Positions 33,240 to 41,895 of a stretch of DNA of 64,000 nucleotides are shown here, piece after piece. Source of the DNA: JAEUIZ01 sp046155605 (GTDB lineage: Bacteria > Planctomycetota > Phycisphaerae > Phycisphaerales > UBA1924); contig JBJXFQ010000075.1 in assembly GCA_046155605.1 (NCBI GenBank), positions 1-64,000 of the forward strand, written 5' to 3'. The notes under the pieces were generated by a model that saw only the letters and a list, made by a program, of their open reading frames with translations, was not told where the DNA came from and did no database searches. A program made the position numbers and the translations under genes. The first letter of the stretch is position 1. Every line of letters starts with the position of its first letter.

Positions 33240-36037
33240 CAGCGTTGCTCCCCGCCGGGGGTGCTGGTGGGGCTTCCCGGGGTGACCGGGGCCGGGGTGT
33301 AGGGTCCGGCGATCTCGACCATGACGGGTTCGAGTTCGGGGACGTCGGGCGCGATGCCGGCTTCGATCGCCGGGCCCCGGGTGAGGAGGTTAAGGTCGCG
33401 GAACCCGGGATCTCGCATGATGCGCGGGGTGATGAAAACATAGAGACGGGTGCTGGAGTTGTTCTTGTTGGTGTCGCGGAAGAGGTAGCCCAGGAGCGGG
33501 ATGTCGCCGATGAGCGGGACTTTGAGGGTGGTGTTGCCCTTGGAGGAGACCTCGATGCCGCCGACGACGATGGTGGAATCGCCGGGGATGGTGACGGATT
33601 CGGAGTTGAGGCGGCGGGTCTGGCGGGGCGGGGGGAAGCCGTTGGCACCTGTGCCGACGAAGTTGGAGAGTTCGATGTCGTAGGAGAGGCGGAGGTAGCC
33701 GCCGTCGGAGATGCTTGGGGTGACGCTGAGGGTGGTGCCCGCGGACTCGAAGCCGGTGAAACTGGTGGTGGTGGTGGCGGTGCCCTGGTTGGTGGAACTG
33801 GTGGGCTGCTCGTCGGTACTGGCGATCTCGGCGAGTTGGTTGTCATCGACGAGAAGGCGTGGCGAGGAGAGGATCCGCGTGTCGGCGTCGCGCTTGAGGG
33901 CGTTGATGGTGATGGGGACGTAGTCGCTCTTGATGATGGCCGCGGTGAGGCCTCCGAGTCCGGTGGCGACGTTTTTCTGGCTGAGGAAGCCGCCGCTGGT
34001 GGTGGTGCCGCTGGTGGTGGTGAGGGAACCGAGGCCGAAGTTGGTGTTGAGGGCGCCGCCGGTGCCGTTGGCGTTGATGAGTTGGGTCTCGAAGGCGAGG
34101 CGGAAGTCGTCGGTAGCGGTGACGGAGACGATCTGGACCTCGATGAAGACCTGGGGTCGTCGCTGGTCGAGGCGGGTGAGGAGTTTGGCGATCTCGTCCT
34201 GCTGCTTGGCGGAGGCGCGAACGATGACCTGGTTATTGGCGGGGTCGGCGACGACGAAGACATCCTCGCCGCTGAGGGAGCCCTGGCCGTCGCCCACGGG
34301 AAGTCCGCGGCCGGAGAAGCCGATGGGGCCTTGCTGGTTTCGCTGGTTGGTACCCTGGGTGTTGCGCTGGGTGCCGGTGGTTCCGGTGCGGTTCGTGCCG
34401 GTGCGGTTGTTGTTGTTCTGGTTCTGATTCTGGTTCTGGTTGAACTGGTTTCGGAACTGGTTGAAGAAGCCGCCGCCGCCCGGGAAGAAGGGGTTGGAGT
34501 TGTCGCTGCCGGTCTCCTGGGTGAGGAGATTCTGGAGGACTTCGGCGACCTGGGTGGCGTCCTGGTTTTTGACCTTGTAGGTTCGAATGACGACGATGTC
34601 CTGTTCGGTATCAAAGACCTTGATGAGGGCACCGAGTTGGCGCTGTTGGGTGGCCGTGCCGTAGTAGATGATGGATCCGCGATTGGCATCGACGATCATG
34701 ACGGGTCCGCCGGTGGAGGTGGCACCGCCGCCGCCGCCGAGTTGCTGGGCCGCGACGTTGGCGAAGTTCTGCTGGTTGCGGTTGTTGCCCTGCTGTCCGA
34801 AGGGCTGACCGAAGGGTTGGTTGACGGAGGTGCTGGAGGAGGAGCTCGAGTCGATCTCCTGGACGGTCCCGAAGCCGAAGCGTTCGGCGAGTTGGGCGAT
34901 CTGGAGGGCGAGCGTGCCGGCGAAATATTGCTTGTATTCGAGGGTGTTGGGCTTGTCGATAACGTCGAGAACGTCCTGAACATGCTCGGCCTCTTCGCCA
35001 TAGCCGCGGAAGATAAGGGCGTTGCCCTGGGCATCGGCGGTGAGGCGTTCGGCGAGATTGGCGAGCGAGCCGGAGGAGCCCCCAGCGCCGGGGGCCGCGC
35101 CGGGGACGACGGGCGCGCCGGGGATGGGGCTGTTGCCGCCGGATTGGCCCAGGAGTTCGAGGACGCGGGCGCGGGCGACGGAGGCGGCGATGTGGTTGAG
35201 TTCGAAGCGGATGAACTGCTGATCGGCGGCGCGGTCGAGGACGCTTTTGACGAGGGCGACGAGGGAGTCGATCTTTCGCGGGGTCTCGGTGACGACGATC
35301 ACGCCGAGATCGTCGAGATAGGTGAGGCGCTGCTGGCGATTCTGGACGCCGAGTTGGGCGTTGATGGCGTCGGCGAGGGAGGAGGGCCGGATGCCGGGCG
35401 TGGGGATGACGCGGGTCGTGGCGGTCAGGTCAAACGCGACGTTGGCGTCCTGCGAGATCTTGTACCAGTTGATGGTCTCGTCCTTGACGATGAAGTAGCC
35501 GTGCTGCTCGAGGAGGGCGTCGAGGAACTTGATGAGGTCGGCCTTTTTGATGACGAGCGGGCCGTTGAGCACGACTTGGCCCGCGAGTTGATCGGAGGCG
35601 GAGATGTTGATCTGGAGGGACTCGGCCACGAACTCGACGAGGGTCTTGAGGTCGAGGGCGTCGGAGAAATCGGAGAGCGCGACTTCGTCGGGGCCGACTT
35701 CGGGTGCCTCACCTTCGACGCGAATAGGCTGGGCGGGTGTGCCGGGGGTAGGGATGCGGACGGCCCCGCCTTGCGTACCGGCGGCACCTGCGGGCGTGGT
35801 CTGCGTTCCGGTGGTTGGCTGGGCGCGAGTGCGGATCTGCTGCTGTGCTGCTGCGGCGGCGGCGGCCGCGGCGCGAGCGGCCTTTTCTTGCTCGACTTGT
35901 CCCGGCGAAATGGCGGCGCCGGTGGGGTCGCCCTGTTGCTTGCGGACAACGGAGGCGTCGTCCTGGGCGGTGGCGGTGGAGGCGGCGAGCCCTGAGAGCA
36001 GGACCAGGATGGCCGGGCCGATTCGTTTGTGGGTCAC
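33239..36037 (-). CDS. gspD: Type II secretion outer-membrane secretin
   Basis: A signal peptide (about 1-24, ending TATAQ) precedes N-terminal secretin domains (GQVVLNGPL, DDLGVIVVTETPRKID), and the C-terminal secretin channel (VFIEVQIVSVTATD, DSTIVVGGIE, VPLIGDIPLLGYLFR, RLYVFITPRIMRDP). It multimerises into the outer-membrane pore for folded exoproteins. The start is a GTG with AGGAG upstream. Unusual are Asn/Gln-rich runs (around 395-415 and 515-560: FNQNQNQNQNNNN), partly encoded by a CAG/AAC microsatellite, inside domains that are normally compact. gspE is coupled downstream. Confidence 0.95.
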   Translation of the reverse strand: MTHKRIGPAILVLLSGLAASTATAQDDASVVRKQQGDPTGAAISPGQVEQEKAARAAAAAAAAAQQQIRTRAQPTTGTQTTPAGAAGTQGGAVRIPTPGTPAQPIRVEGEAPEVGPDEVALSDFSDALDLKTLVEFVAESLQINISASDQLAGQVVLNGPLVIKKADLIKFLDALLEQHGYFIVKDETINWYKISQDANVAFDLTATTRVIPTPGIRPSSLADAINAQLGVQNRQQRLTYLDDLGVIVVTETPRKIDSLVALVKSVLDRAADQQFIRFELNHIAASVARARVLELLGQSGGNSPIPGAPVVPGAAPGAGGSSGSLANLAERLTADAQGNALIFRGYGEEAEHVQDVLDVIDKPNTLEYKQYFAGTLALQIAQLAERFGFGTVQEIDSSSSSSTSVNQPFGQPFGQQGNNRNQQNFANVAAQQLGGGGGATSTGGPVMIVDANRGSIIYYGTATQQRQLGALIKVFDTEQDIVVIRTYKVKNQDATQVAEVLQNLLTQETGSDNSNPFFPGGGGFFNQFRNQFNQNQNQNQNNNNRTGTNRTGTTGTQRNTQGTNQRNQQGPIGFSGRGLPVGDGQGSLSGEDVFVVADPANNQVIVRASAKQQDEIAKLLTRLDQRRPQVFIEVQIVSVTATDDFRLAFETQLINANGTGGALNTNFGLGSLTTTSGTTTSGGFLSQKNVATGLGGLTAAIIKSDYVPITINALKRDADTRILSSPRLLVDDNQLAEIASTDEQPTSSTNQGTATTTTSFTGFESAGTTLSVTPSISDGGYLRLSYDIELSNFVGTGANGFPPPRQTRRLNSESVTIPGDSTIVVGGIEVSSKGNTTLKVPLIGDIPLLGYLFRDTNKNNSSTRLYVFITPRIMRDPGFRDLNLLTRGPAIEAGIAPDVPELEPVMVEIAGPYTPAPVTPGSPTSTPGGEQR

Positions 36038-36151
36038 AGGCGAGGACTCCTGGTACGGTTGTTTGCGGAGGCGAAGCGGGGGACGATGATCGGGACGGAA
36101 TCGGAACGGCGAGTTGGAACGAGAGCTCTACGAAACGAAGGGTGAAACTCT

Positions 36152-37138
36152 ATGCGCGTGGTCAGTCTGCTCCCGTCCGCCACGGAGATTGTGTGCTCGC
36201 TGGGCGTGCGCGCTCGGGGGTTTCTGGTCGGGCGGTCCCATGAGTGCGACTTCCCGGCGGGGCTGGGGGCCGTGCCCGTGTTCACCGAGGCGGCGATCAG
36301 GCCCGATCAGACCCCCGCCGCGATCGACGCTGCCGTCCGCGAATCATCGGCGTCGGGCACGTCCCTGTATCGGCTTGATACCCGAACTCTCGCCAGCCTC
36401 AGGCCCGATCTGATCATCACGCAGGACTTGTGCCACGTCTGCTCGATCGACGTGGAGGCGGTGCGGGCGGTGGCGGCGGAGATGAGCCCCTCGCCGCGGG
36501 TGCTGAGCCTCAATCCGGCGTCGGTCGAGGGCGTGCTGGACGACATCTTGACGGTGGGGGAGGCTGTGGGGCTGGCGGGCGAGGCTGTCGGTGTGGTCGC
36601 CGGATTGCGTGAGCGACTGTTTCGAGCGGCGGACTATGTGAACCCGTATGCCGACGGCCCGTCGCTGGCGTTTCTGGAATGGACGGATCCGCTCTTTGTC
36701 GGCGGGCACTGGACGCCGCAGTTGATCGAGCGAGCGGGAGCGCGGCATCCGTTGAATCCGACGGTGCCCAGGCCGGGGACGGGGATGGCGGTGGGGCCTC
36801 AGCAGGGCGAGCGCGTGGCGGGGCCGTCGCGGAGGGTGAGCGTTGAGGAGTTGGTGGCGTCGAGGCCGGAGGCGGTGGTGATCTGCCCGTGCGGAGTAAC
36901 ATTAGAACATGCGCGGGCGATGGCGGAGGAGTTGACGAAACAAACTTGGTGGCGCGAGTTGCCGGCGGTGAAAGAGAGTGGCGCGGCGGGGCGCGTGGCG
37001 ATCGTGGATGGAAACCAGATGTTCAATCGACCAGGGCCGCGACTGGTGGATGCGTTTGAGTGGCTGGTGGGATGGCTCCAGGGCAGGCCGGAGATCATGC
37101 CGGAGGCGTTTCCGGCATGGGAATGGAGGTACGTGTGA
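36152..37138 (+). CDS. BtuF/TroA-like cobalamin-binding domain protein without signal peptide
   Basis: The protein matches the helical-backbone metal/vitamin B12-binding fold: RVVSLLPSATEIVCSLG at the start, SHECDFP, TQDLCHVCSIDVEAV and the late VDGNQMFNRPGPRLVD. Periplasmic BtuF and siderophore-binding proteins share this pattern. No signal peptide is seen, and the frame starts directly in the domain, so it may act in the cytoplasm, as some B12-handling members do. No transporter genes are adjacent. It is divergently oriented to gspD. Confidence 0.82.
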   Translation: MRVVSLLPSATEIVCSLGVRARGFLVGRSHECDFPAGLGAVPVFTEAAIRPDQTPAAIDAAVRESSASGTSLYRLDTRTLASLRPDLIITQDLCHVCSIDVEAVRAVAAEMSPSPRVLSLNPASVEGVLDDILTVGEAVGLAGEAVGVVAGLRERLFRAADYVNPYADGPSLAFLEWTDPLFVGGHWTPQLIERAGARHPLNPTVPRPGTGMAVGPQQGERVAGPSRRVSVEELVASRPEAVVICPCGVTLEHARAMAEELTKQTWWRELPAVKESGAAGRVAIVDGNQMFNRPGPRLVDAFEWLVGWLQGRPEIMPEAFPAWEWRYV

Positions 37139-37168
37139 AAATAAATGTAAAATGTTGATTATTTTCCC

Positions 37169-37197
37169 TTGACAGAGTTGCAGCGATGGTGTAGTCT
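37169..37197 (+). promoter_or_regulatory. Sigma-70-type promoter of the Cys-rich operon
   Basis: A perfect TTGACA -35 box (37169-37174) and TAGTCT -10 box (37192-37197) are separated by exactly 17 bases. An AT-rich tract at 37137-37165 (AAAATAAATGTAAAATG and beyond) lies directly upstream and could serve as an UP element. Its contrast with the GC-rich surroundings makes this the clearest promoter in the window. The ATG is 22 bases downstream of the -10 box. Confidence 0.75.
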
Positions 37198-37218
37198 GGG
37201 TGAACTAAGGATCTCCAA

Positions 37219-37698
37219 ATGATAAGGACCATGACTCTCGTACTCGGCGTTCTGGCGTTTCTGGGCTTCGGGATGGTGCCGAATGCCGCGGCGCAACCGC
37301 TCGAACAGGTGTATGGTGCCGCTCCGCCCGAGGTCGACGGCGAAGGTGGTTTCAACTTTGACCATCATAAGTGCGTGCTCGCGTCATGCCTCAACGCCAT
37401 CTTGGTCAATGCCGGTCCGGGCGGAGTCGGAGCCGCGGGCTGCACATGGGACGGCATCAATCCAGGCGGCTCATGCACGGGTTCATGCCAGCAATGCACC
37501 GGCACCATCACGACGAATGTGTGCGTGAAAAACTCCAGCGAGACATGCACGGTCGGCGGTGGGACATTCGTCAGTTGCGGCACGATCAACACGATTCCCC
37601 GCATCTTTTCGACCACGACTGCCTATGAACGGCCGTGCGGCTGTAGCGGCACTGTGTCTACGACGCTGAACCCCTGCAACATCGGCAGGTGCTCCTAA
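37219..37698 (+). CDS. Small exported 13-cysteine protein
   Basis: The 159-residue product has a signal peptide (1-25, cleaved near AAAQP). The mature part of about 134 residues contains 13 cysteines, mostly in the second half (CTGSCQQC, VCVKNSSETC, PCGCSG, ending NIGRCS), with Gly/Thr/Ser between them. Such density suggests a disulfide-rich extracellular protein, or a metal-binding one; an odd number leaves one Cys free or intermolecular. No family was recognised. It heads an operon with two further exported proteins, 21 bases before the next ATG. Confidence 0.75.
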   Translation: MIRTMTLVLGVLAFLGFGMVPNAAAQPLEQVYGAAPPEVDGEGGFNFDHHKCVLASCLNAILVNAGPGGVGAAGCTWDGINPGGSCTGSCQQCTGTITTNVCVKNSSETCTVGGGTFVSCGTINTIPRIFSTTTAYERPCGCSGTVSTTLNPCNIGRCS

Positions 37699-37719
37699 TC
37701 ACCGACGAATTTATTTCTC

Positions 37720-38748
37720 ATGAACCGCCACACTCTCAAGTTCATGTGGACGCTCATAATATGTCTTGCGCATGCGAGCGCTGCGAAAGAACCGGGTGCG
37801 GCAAGAGCCTTGGCGCAAGCCGTACAGCTCCATGATCAGAGCGTTCGGTGTCTGCAATGGAGTCAGACGGTCTTTCACGAGGTCGGCACGCCCCGGGAGC
37901 TTACTTGGCCGAGCACTCAGTCGCTCGATGACAGCGGTCGGTGGCGGTGTGATGTTTTGCAGCGCATTCTTCCGACAGCCGACGCGAAGGACAACAAAGA
38001 GTTCATCGAGCTGCGCAGCACCTATGCGCTTGACGGTCGAACACTCTTTGCGTTCGACTTTCGCGGGTCAGGGACGATTCGATCGTATCAGAACGAATGC
38101 AGGATCATGCTCTCGGCTGACTGCTGGCTGGGTCGGCACGTCGATCTCTCACGTCTGCGCACGCTTTCGGAACTTCTGCTCGATTCGCCGGACCTGCGCA
38201 TCGAGCGCACGTCCGAGCGCGGCCTGCCCATTCTGGCGTGCTCCACCCAGCTTGGAGAGATGATCGTGACGCTCGAAGTCGAGGTTGACACCGAGCATGG
38301 CTTTGCTCCCAGGAGCATTTGGGTCCGGGATCGTACGATCCGCATCCCGTACGATCATCTGGAGGTTGTCGAGTTCACACGCATTAGCGGCGTGTGGCTG
38401 CCGAAGCGCGGAAGGCTCGTAACCCGGATGTTCCAGCCCGCTCCCGACGAGATGAAATCGCTCCAAGGTGCCCTGGCCGCGAGATCACTGCCCATGCGTC
38501 CGCAAGCGTACGACGCCACGACCATGGCTGCATATCACGCGGCTTTGGTTGAGGCGTTCCAGAAGCCTGAGGCACCGTCGGCACCAATGGTGCCGCCGCT
38601 CTCGATCACGATCGAATACACAGCCGTGAACGAATCCATCGATGAGACGACTTTCCAGGCGAAGTATCCGCGCGAGCACGGGTTCCTCGATGTCCGCCGT
38701 AATCTCGTGAAGCGAGCGGGCACCGATGTATGGGTGGTGAATGACTGA
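37720..38748 (+). CDS. Exported protein of unknown function in the Cys-rich operon
   Basis: The 342-residue product has a short signal peptide (1-22, AHASAAKE). The mature part is a mixed alpha/beta domain resembling the bent-barrel outer-membrane lipoprotein receptor type only vaguely (SVRCLQWSQTVFHEVG at its start; LEVVEFTRISGVWLPKRGRL later). No catalytic motif was found. It follows the Cys-rich protein by 21 bases and precedes the DUF1573-like gene by 48 bases, so all three are probably made together and exported. A role in processing or displaying the Cys-rich protein is possible but is a guess. Confidence 0.65.
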   Translation: MNRHTLKFMWTLIICLAHASAAKEPGAARALAQAVQLHDQSVRCLQWSQTVFHEVGTPRELTWPSTQSLDDSGRWRCDVLQRILPTADAKDNKEFIELRSTYALDGRTLFAFDFRGSGTIRSYQNECRIMLSADCWLGRHVDLSRLRTLSELLLDSPDLRIERTSERGLPILACSTQLGEMIVTLEVEVDTEHGFAPRSIWVRDRTIRIPYDHLEVVEFTRISGVWLPKRGRLVTRMFQPAPDEMKSLQGALAARSLPMRPQAYDATTMAAYHAALVEAFQKPEAPSAPMVPPLSITIEYTAVNESIDETTFQAKYPREHGFLDVRRNLVKRAGTDVWVVND

Positions 38749-38796
38749 GTCGACTTGCTCGATCGTCGGTGTGACGACAACCCAAGGATCGCGCCC

Positions 38797-39867
38797 ATGA
38801 GACTTGCATTCACCTCGTTGGTAGTCCTCACGGCGATCACGTCAAGCGGAGCCCAGCAACCGCCTGTCCAGGCAAATCTGAACCCCACCGATTCGCTCGT
38901 TCGCGTGATCGAGACCGAGCCGAGCGATCGTGGCGTGTTCAAGGCGGGCCAGGCCGTGGTTCGGCGCGTCGAAATTGAAAACTTATCCGCTGACTCTGTC
39001 TCCGTAAAGGTGACGCGAGTCTCTTGCCCCTGCACCGTTGCGAAGCTCGACCGGGACACATTGCTTCCGGGGAGCAGCGCCACGCTCACGCTTCGCACGC
39101 ACGCCGCGAGCGTCGCGGTTCCGCAAGCATACATTGCGGAGGTGGAGGCGCGTGCGGTCGCAACCGCTCAGTCTCCGGCTGGGCTGGTACAAACCGTTCG
39201 CGTATCAATCGAGTATTCACCCGATATCGAGGCCGTGGCCTGGCCGCCGCTGCTGCGTATCTCATCGCTGGTGGGCGAGGGAGTTGACACGTCGTTCTTC
39301 ATCCGTCGGCCCGACGGCGAGCGTCCGAAACTGGCGTCAATCGCTTCTCCTCATCCGTGGTGCATAGTGGGCGACATCGAACCGGTGGCGGACGCGGTGT
39401 CGGAGATCGAGGTGGCCGTGCGGGCGCAGGGCAGGCCCGTCGGCAAGCATCGCGGCAAGGTCGAGTTTCGTGTGCAGGGCGACAGCGGCCCACCCCAGAC
39501 GATCGACGTCATCTGGACGGTTCGCCCGCTGCTCGCGCCGTCGCGCGCCGGGATCGTGGCGGTGCGCCGCGGCGACGCGTGGAAACTGGAGCACTCAGAG
39601 ATCCTGATCCGTCACGATGCCGCGACTCGTGGGGATGTTGTGCCCGTGCGTGCGGTCATCAAGGATGCCAACGCTCCTGTTGAAGTCGAGGCGCTCGCAG
39701 CTGTAGAAATGGGTGGATGGGCTTTGCGCATCAAGCCGCGGACCCGAATCGAGTGCGCTCCTCAGGGCGAGACAACCGTCTCATTGATGGCTTCAAACGG
39801 CGAGACGCTCGGCGAGGTTCCGGTAGTCTGGTTATCGCTACCGACGAGGGTGGTACCAACTCGCTGA
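38797..39867 (+). CDS. Exported DUF1573-like protein
   Basis: The start at 38797 gives a 356-residue product with a signal peptide (1-19, SSGAQ). Residues 45-105 resemble DUF1573, an immunoglobulin-like exported domain, with the motif RVSCPCTVAKLDRDTLLPG (the family usually has SCGCT). Two further beta-rich Ig-like repeats follow. DUF1573 proteins are abundant in planctomycetes and are thought to be envelope structural or chaperone-like. It ends the three-gene operon and converges on the prepilin gene. Confidence 0.7.
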   Translation: MRLAFTSLVVLTAITSSGAQQPPVQANLNPTDSLVRVIETEPSDRGVFKAGQAVVRRVEIENLSADSVSVKVTRVSCPCTVAKLDRDTLLPGSSATLTLRTHAASVAVPQAYIAEVEARAVATAQSPAGLVQTVRVSIEYSPDIEAVAWPPLLRISSLVGEGVDTSFFIRRPDGERPKLASIASPHPWCIVGDIEPVADAVSEIEVAVRAQGRPVGKHRGKVEFRVQGDSGPPQTIDVIWTVRPLLAPSRAGIVAVRRGDAWKLEHSEILIRHDAATRGDVVPVRAVIKDANAPVEVEALAAVEMGGWALRIKPRTRIECAPQGETTVSLMASNGETLGEVPVVWLSLPTRVVPTR

Positions 39868-39906
39868 TCGACTCGTCGAGCGCCCCAACCCCCGCGCGAA
39901 GGCGAC

Positions 39907-40821
39907 TCAGTTCGGCAGCGGGGGCGGATCGTCGTCGCGGTTGGTGCCCGAGAAGAGCCGGTTGTGCGAGCGGCCGTTGTTGGCGGGGAGGACGCCCTCG
40001 AAGGAGCCGTCGGGCTTGGTGGCAAAGCCGAGTTTGGCGAGGCCGAGTGTGCCGGCGTGGGCGTCGGCGAAGAGGACGTTGCATCGGGACTGGTGCCGAG
40101 CGTCCGGGCCGTTGCGATGGGGCGTGCTGGCCATGTCGGAGGTCGGGGAGAGTCTCGGCGGGTCCATCGAGAAGGCCTCGTTGCCGAGTTCGGCCTCGGT
40201 GGTGCCGTTGTTGTTATATGTGAGACGCGCGGAAGGGGCGAAACTGGCGGCGGTGCCGAGCGAATCGCCCGCGACGACGGTCTGATCAAAGGTCTGGAGG
40301 CGCGATCGGCGAACGGGATAGTTGTGATACTTGCCGTTGGTGACGCGGGAGTTGCCGAGGAAGAGGTAGTTGTATCCATAGGCGGCGTTGCGCTCGTCGG
40401 TGCGCTCGGAGACGAGCGGGCAGACAAAGACGGGGCTGACGTAATCCTGCCGGCCGTCGGTGGTGGAGGGCTCGTGGAAGGGGTAGAGGCCGACGTGAGC
40501 GCCCATGCGGGCGATCCATGTGGGCCTGAACTTGAGCCCGTTGCCGACGTCGTACCAGTTGGCGGGGTTGGTGTTGCCGCCGGCGAGGTTCGGGGCGCGG
40601 GCGCCGAGCATGACGTCCTTGTTCTCGTCGGCATAGATGTTCCAGCCGAGGGAGAGTTGGCGCAGGTTGGAGAGGCAGAGCGTGCCCTTGGCGTTGGTTC
40701 TCGCACCGGCAAGCGAGGGCAGGATGATGCCGATGAGCAGCGCGATGATCGCGATGACGACCAGCAGTTCGATAAGCGTGAAGGCGCGATTGCTCACGCG
40801 CGGCAGTCTAACACAAGGCAT
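39907..40821 (-). CDS. Prepilin-like pseudopilin
   Basis: A leader ending VSNRA is followed by FTLIELLVVIAIIALLIGII, the class III signal with an Ala in place of the usual Gly before the cleavage point. The rest is the large planctomycete pilin domain, with late motif CNVLFADAHAG (H-X-DG-like) and a disordered C-terminus. ATG 40821 is used; a GTG at 40797 would give a six-residue leader and is equally possible, as neither has a clear ribosome site. The protein is a likely substrate of the type II machinery. Confidence 0.82.
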   Translation of the reverse strand: MPCVRLPRVSNRAFTLIELLVVIAIIALLIGIILPSLAGARTNAKGTLCLSNLRQLSLGWNIYADENKDVMLGARAPNLAGGNTNPANWYDVGNGLKFRPTWIARMGAHVGLYPFHEPSTTDGRQDYVSPVFVCPLVSERTDERNAAYGYNYLFLGNSRVTNGKYHNYPVRRSRLQTFDQTVVAGDSLGTAASFAPSARLTYNNNGTTEAELGNEAFSMDPPRLSPTSDMASTPHRNGPDARHQSRCNVLFADAHAGTLGLAKLGFATKPDGSFEGVLPANNGRSHNRLFSGTNRDDDPPPLPN

Positions 40822-40915
40822 GGAAAGCACAAGGGGCGCGAGAGCATATGGCTATGGCATGCGTGCGCTTCGTCGGACCGAGAATGGTGGGATTGGAAGG
40901 GCGGACGGCGATCGA

Positions 40916-41875
40916 TCAAGAGGCCGCGGTGTCGAGGGCGGTTCGCCATGCATCGATGAATCGGCGGGTGAGAGGTCCAGGCGTGCCGTCGGCGACCTGA
41001 TGGCGCTCAACGCGGACGACGGGCAACACGCCCCAACTCGAGTTGGTCAGGAAGAGTTCGTGGGCCTGGAGCAGGTCGTCGATCGAGACCATGCGTGCCT
41101 GCACGGGCACGCCGAGCGAGGCGGCGTGGTCGCGGACCCAGGCGCGGGTGACGCCGGGCAGGACGGGGCTGCGCAGCACGGCTCCGGGCGCGGCGTCGGG
41201 CTCCTCGCCGCGGGCCAGGGGGGTGATGAGCGTGCCGTCGCGGACGACGAAGGCGTTGCTGACGCACCCGCCGGTGAGATGATTGGAGAGTGAAAGGATG
41301 AGCGCCTCGCCGGCCTGGGCGGCGGCGGCTCGCTGCAACTCGCGCAATCGCGCCCAGTAGTTCACGGTCTTGTGCCCGGCGAGCGGATCGAGCGGATTCA
41401 GGCGCCACTCGCCCACGACGCACGAGATGCCGCGGTCAAAGAATGCATCGGGATAGACCGTGGGCGGCTGGGCCACGATGAGGATCGTCGGATCAAGCGG
41501 CGGCGCGATGGGAGGTTCGGAGTTGGGAGCGGCGGAGTTGGCGGGCGGGGTCTGGGGGCGAGCGAGGAGGTTGAGGTCGCCGCCGGTGATTGTGAGGCGC
41601 AAGCGCGCCAGCGGGAGGCCGGCTCGGGCGATGGTGGCGAGGACGGCCTTGGCGAGGGCGTCGGCGCGGAAGCGATCGGAGAGGCCCAGTTCGCGCGCGG
41701 AGGCCGTGAGGCGATCGAGATGGGCGTCGAGCGCCATGGCCCAGGGCTGGTGGTTGGAGACGCCGCCGAGCAGGGTCTCGAAGAGCCCCACGCCGTGCTG
41801 GATGCCGGCATCGAAGACGGAGAGGCGGGCGTCGTCGCCCTCGACGAAGCGACCGTTGAGGAAGATCGTCGGCAT
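40916..41875 (-). CDS. Class IV aminotransferase (PabC/IlvE/D-amino acid type)
   Basis: The PLP Lys169 lies in GHKTVNYWARL, and EALILSLSNHLTGGCVSNAF plus VTRAWVRDHAASLGV give the fold-type IV pattern. The N-terminus VEGDDARLSVFDAGIQHGVGLFET is standard. The family includes aminodeoxychorismate lyase (folate), branched-chain and D-amino acid transaminases; specificity cannot be assigned. An insertion (NSAAPNSEPPIAPPLDP) lies in a loop. It is the last gene of a probable four-gene operon beginning with a prepilin. Confidence 0.86.
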   Translation of the reverse strand: MPTIFLNGRFVEGDDARLSVFDAGIQHGVGLFETLLGGVSNHQPWAMALDAHLDRLTASARELGLSDRFRADALAKAVLATIARAGLPLARLRLTITGGDLNLLARPQTPPANSAAPNSEPPIAPPLDPTILIVAQPPTVYPDAFFDRGISCVVGEWRLNPLDPLAGHKTVNYWARLRELQRAAAAQAGEALILSLSNHLTGGCVSNAFVVRDGTLITPLARGEEPDAAPGAVLRSPVLPGVTRAWVRDHAASLGVPVQARMVSIDDLLQAHELFLTNSSWGVLPVVRVERHQVADGTPGPLTRRFIDAWRTALDTAAS

Positions 41876-41895
41876 CGGGAATCAGCGTAGCCGAC

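Noticed and set aside
33245..35995. A 916-codon open frame on the + strand opposite the secretin gene
   Set aside because: Low-complexity product with no conserved motif; the opposite strand encodes an unambiguous secretin.
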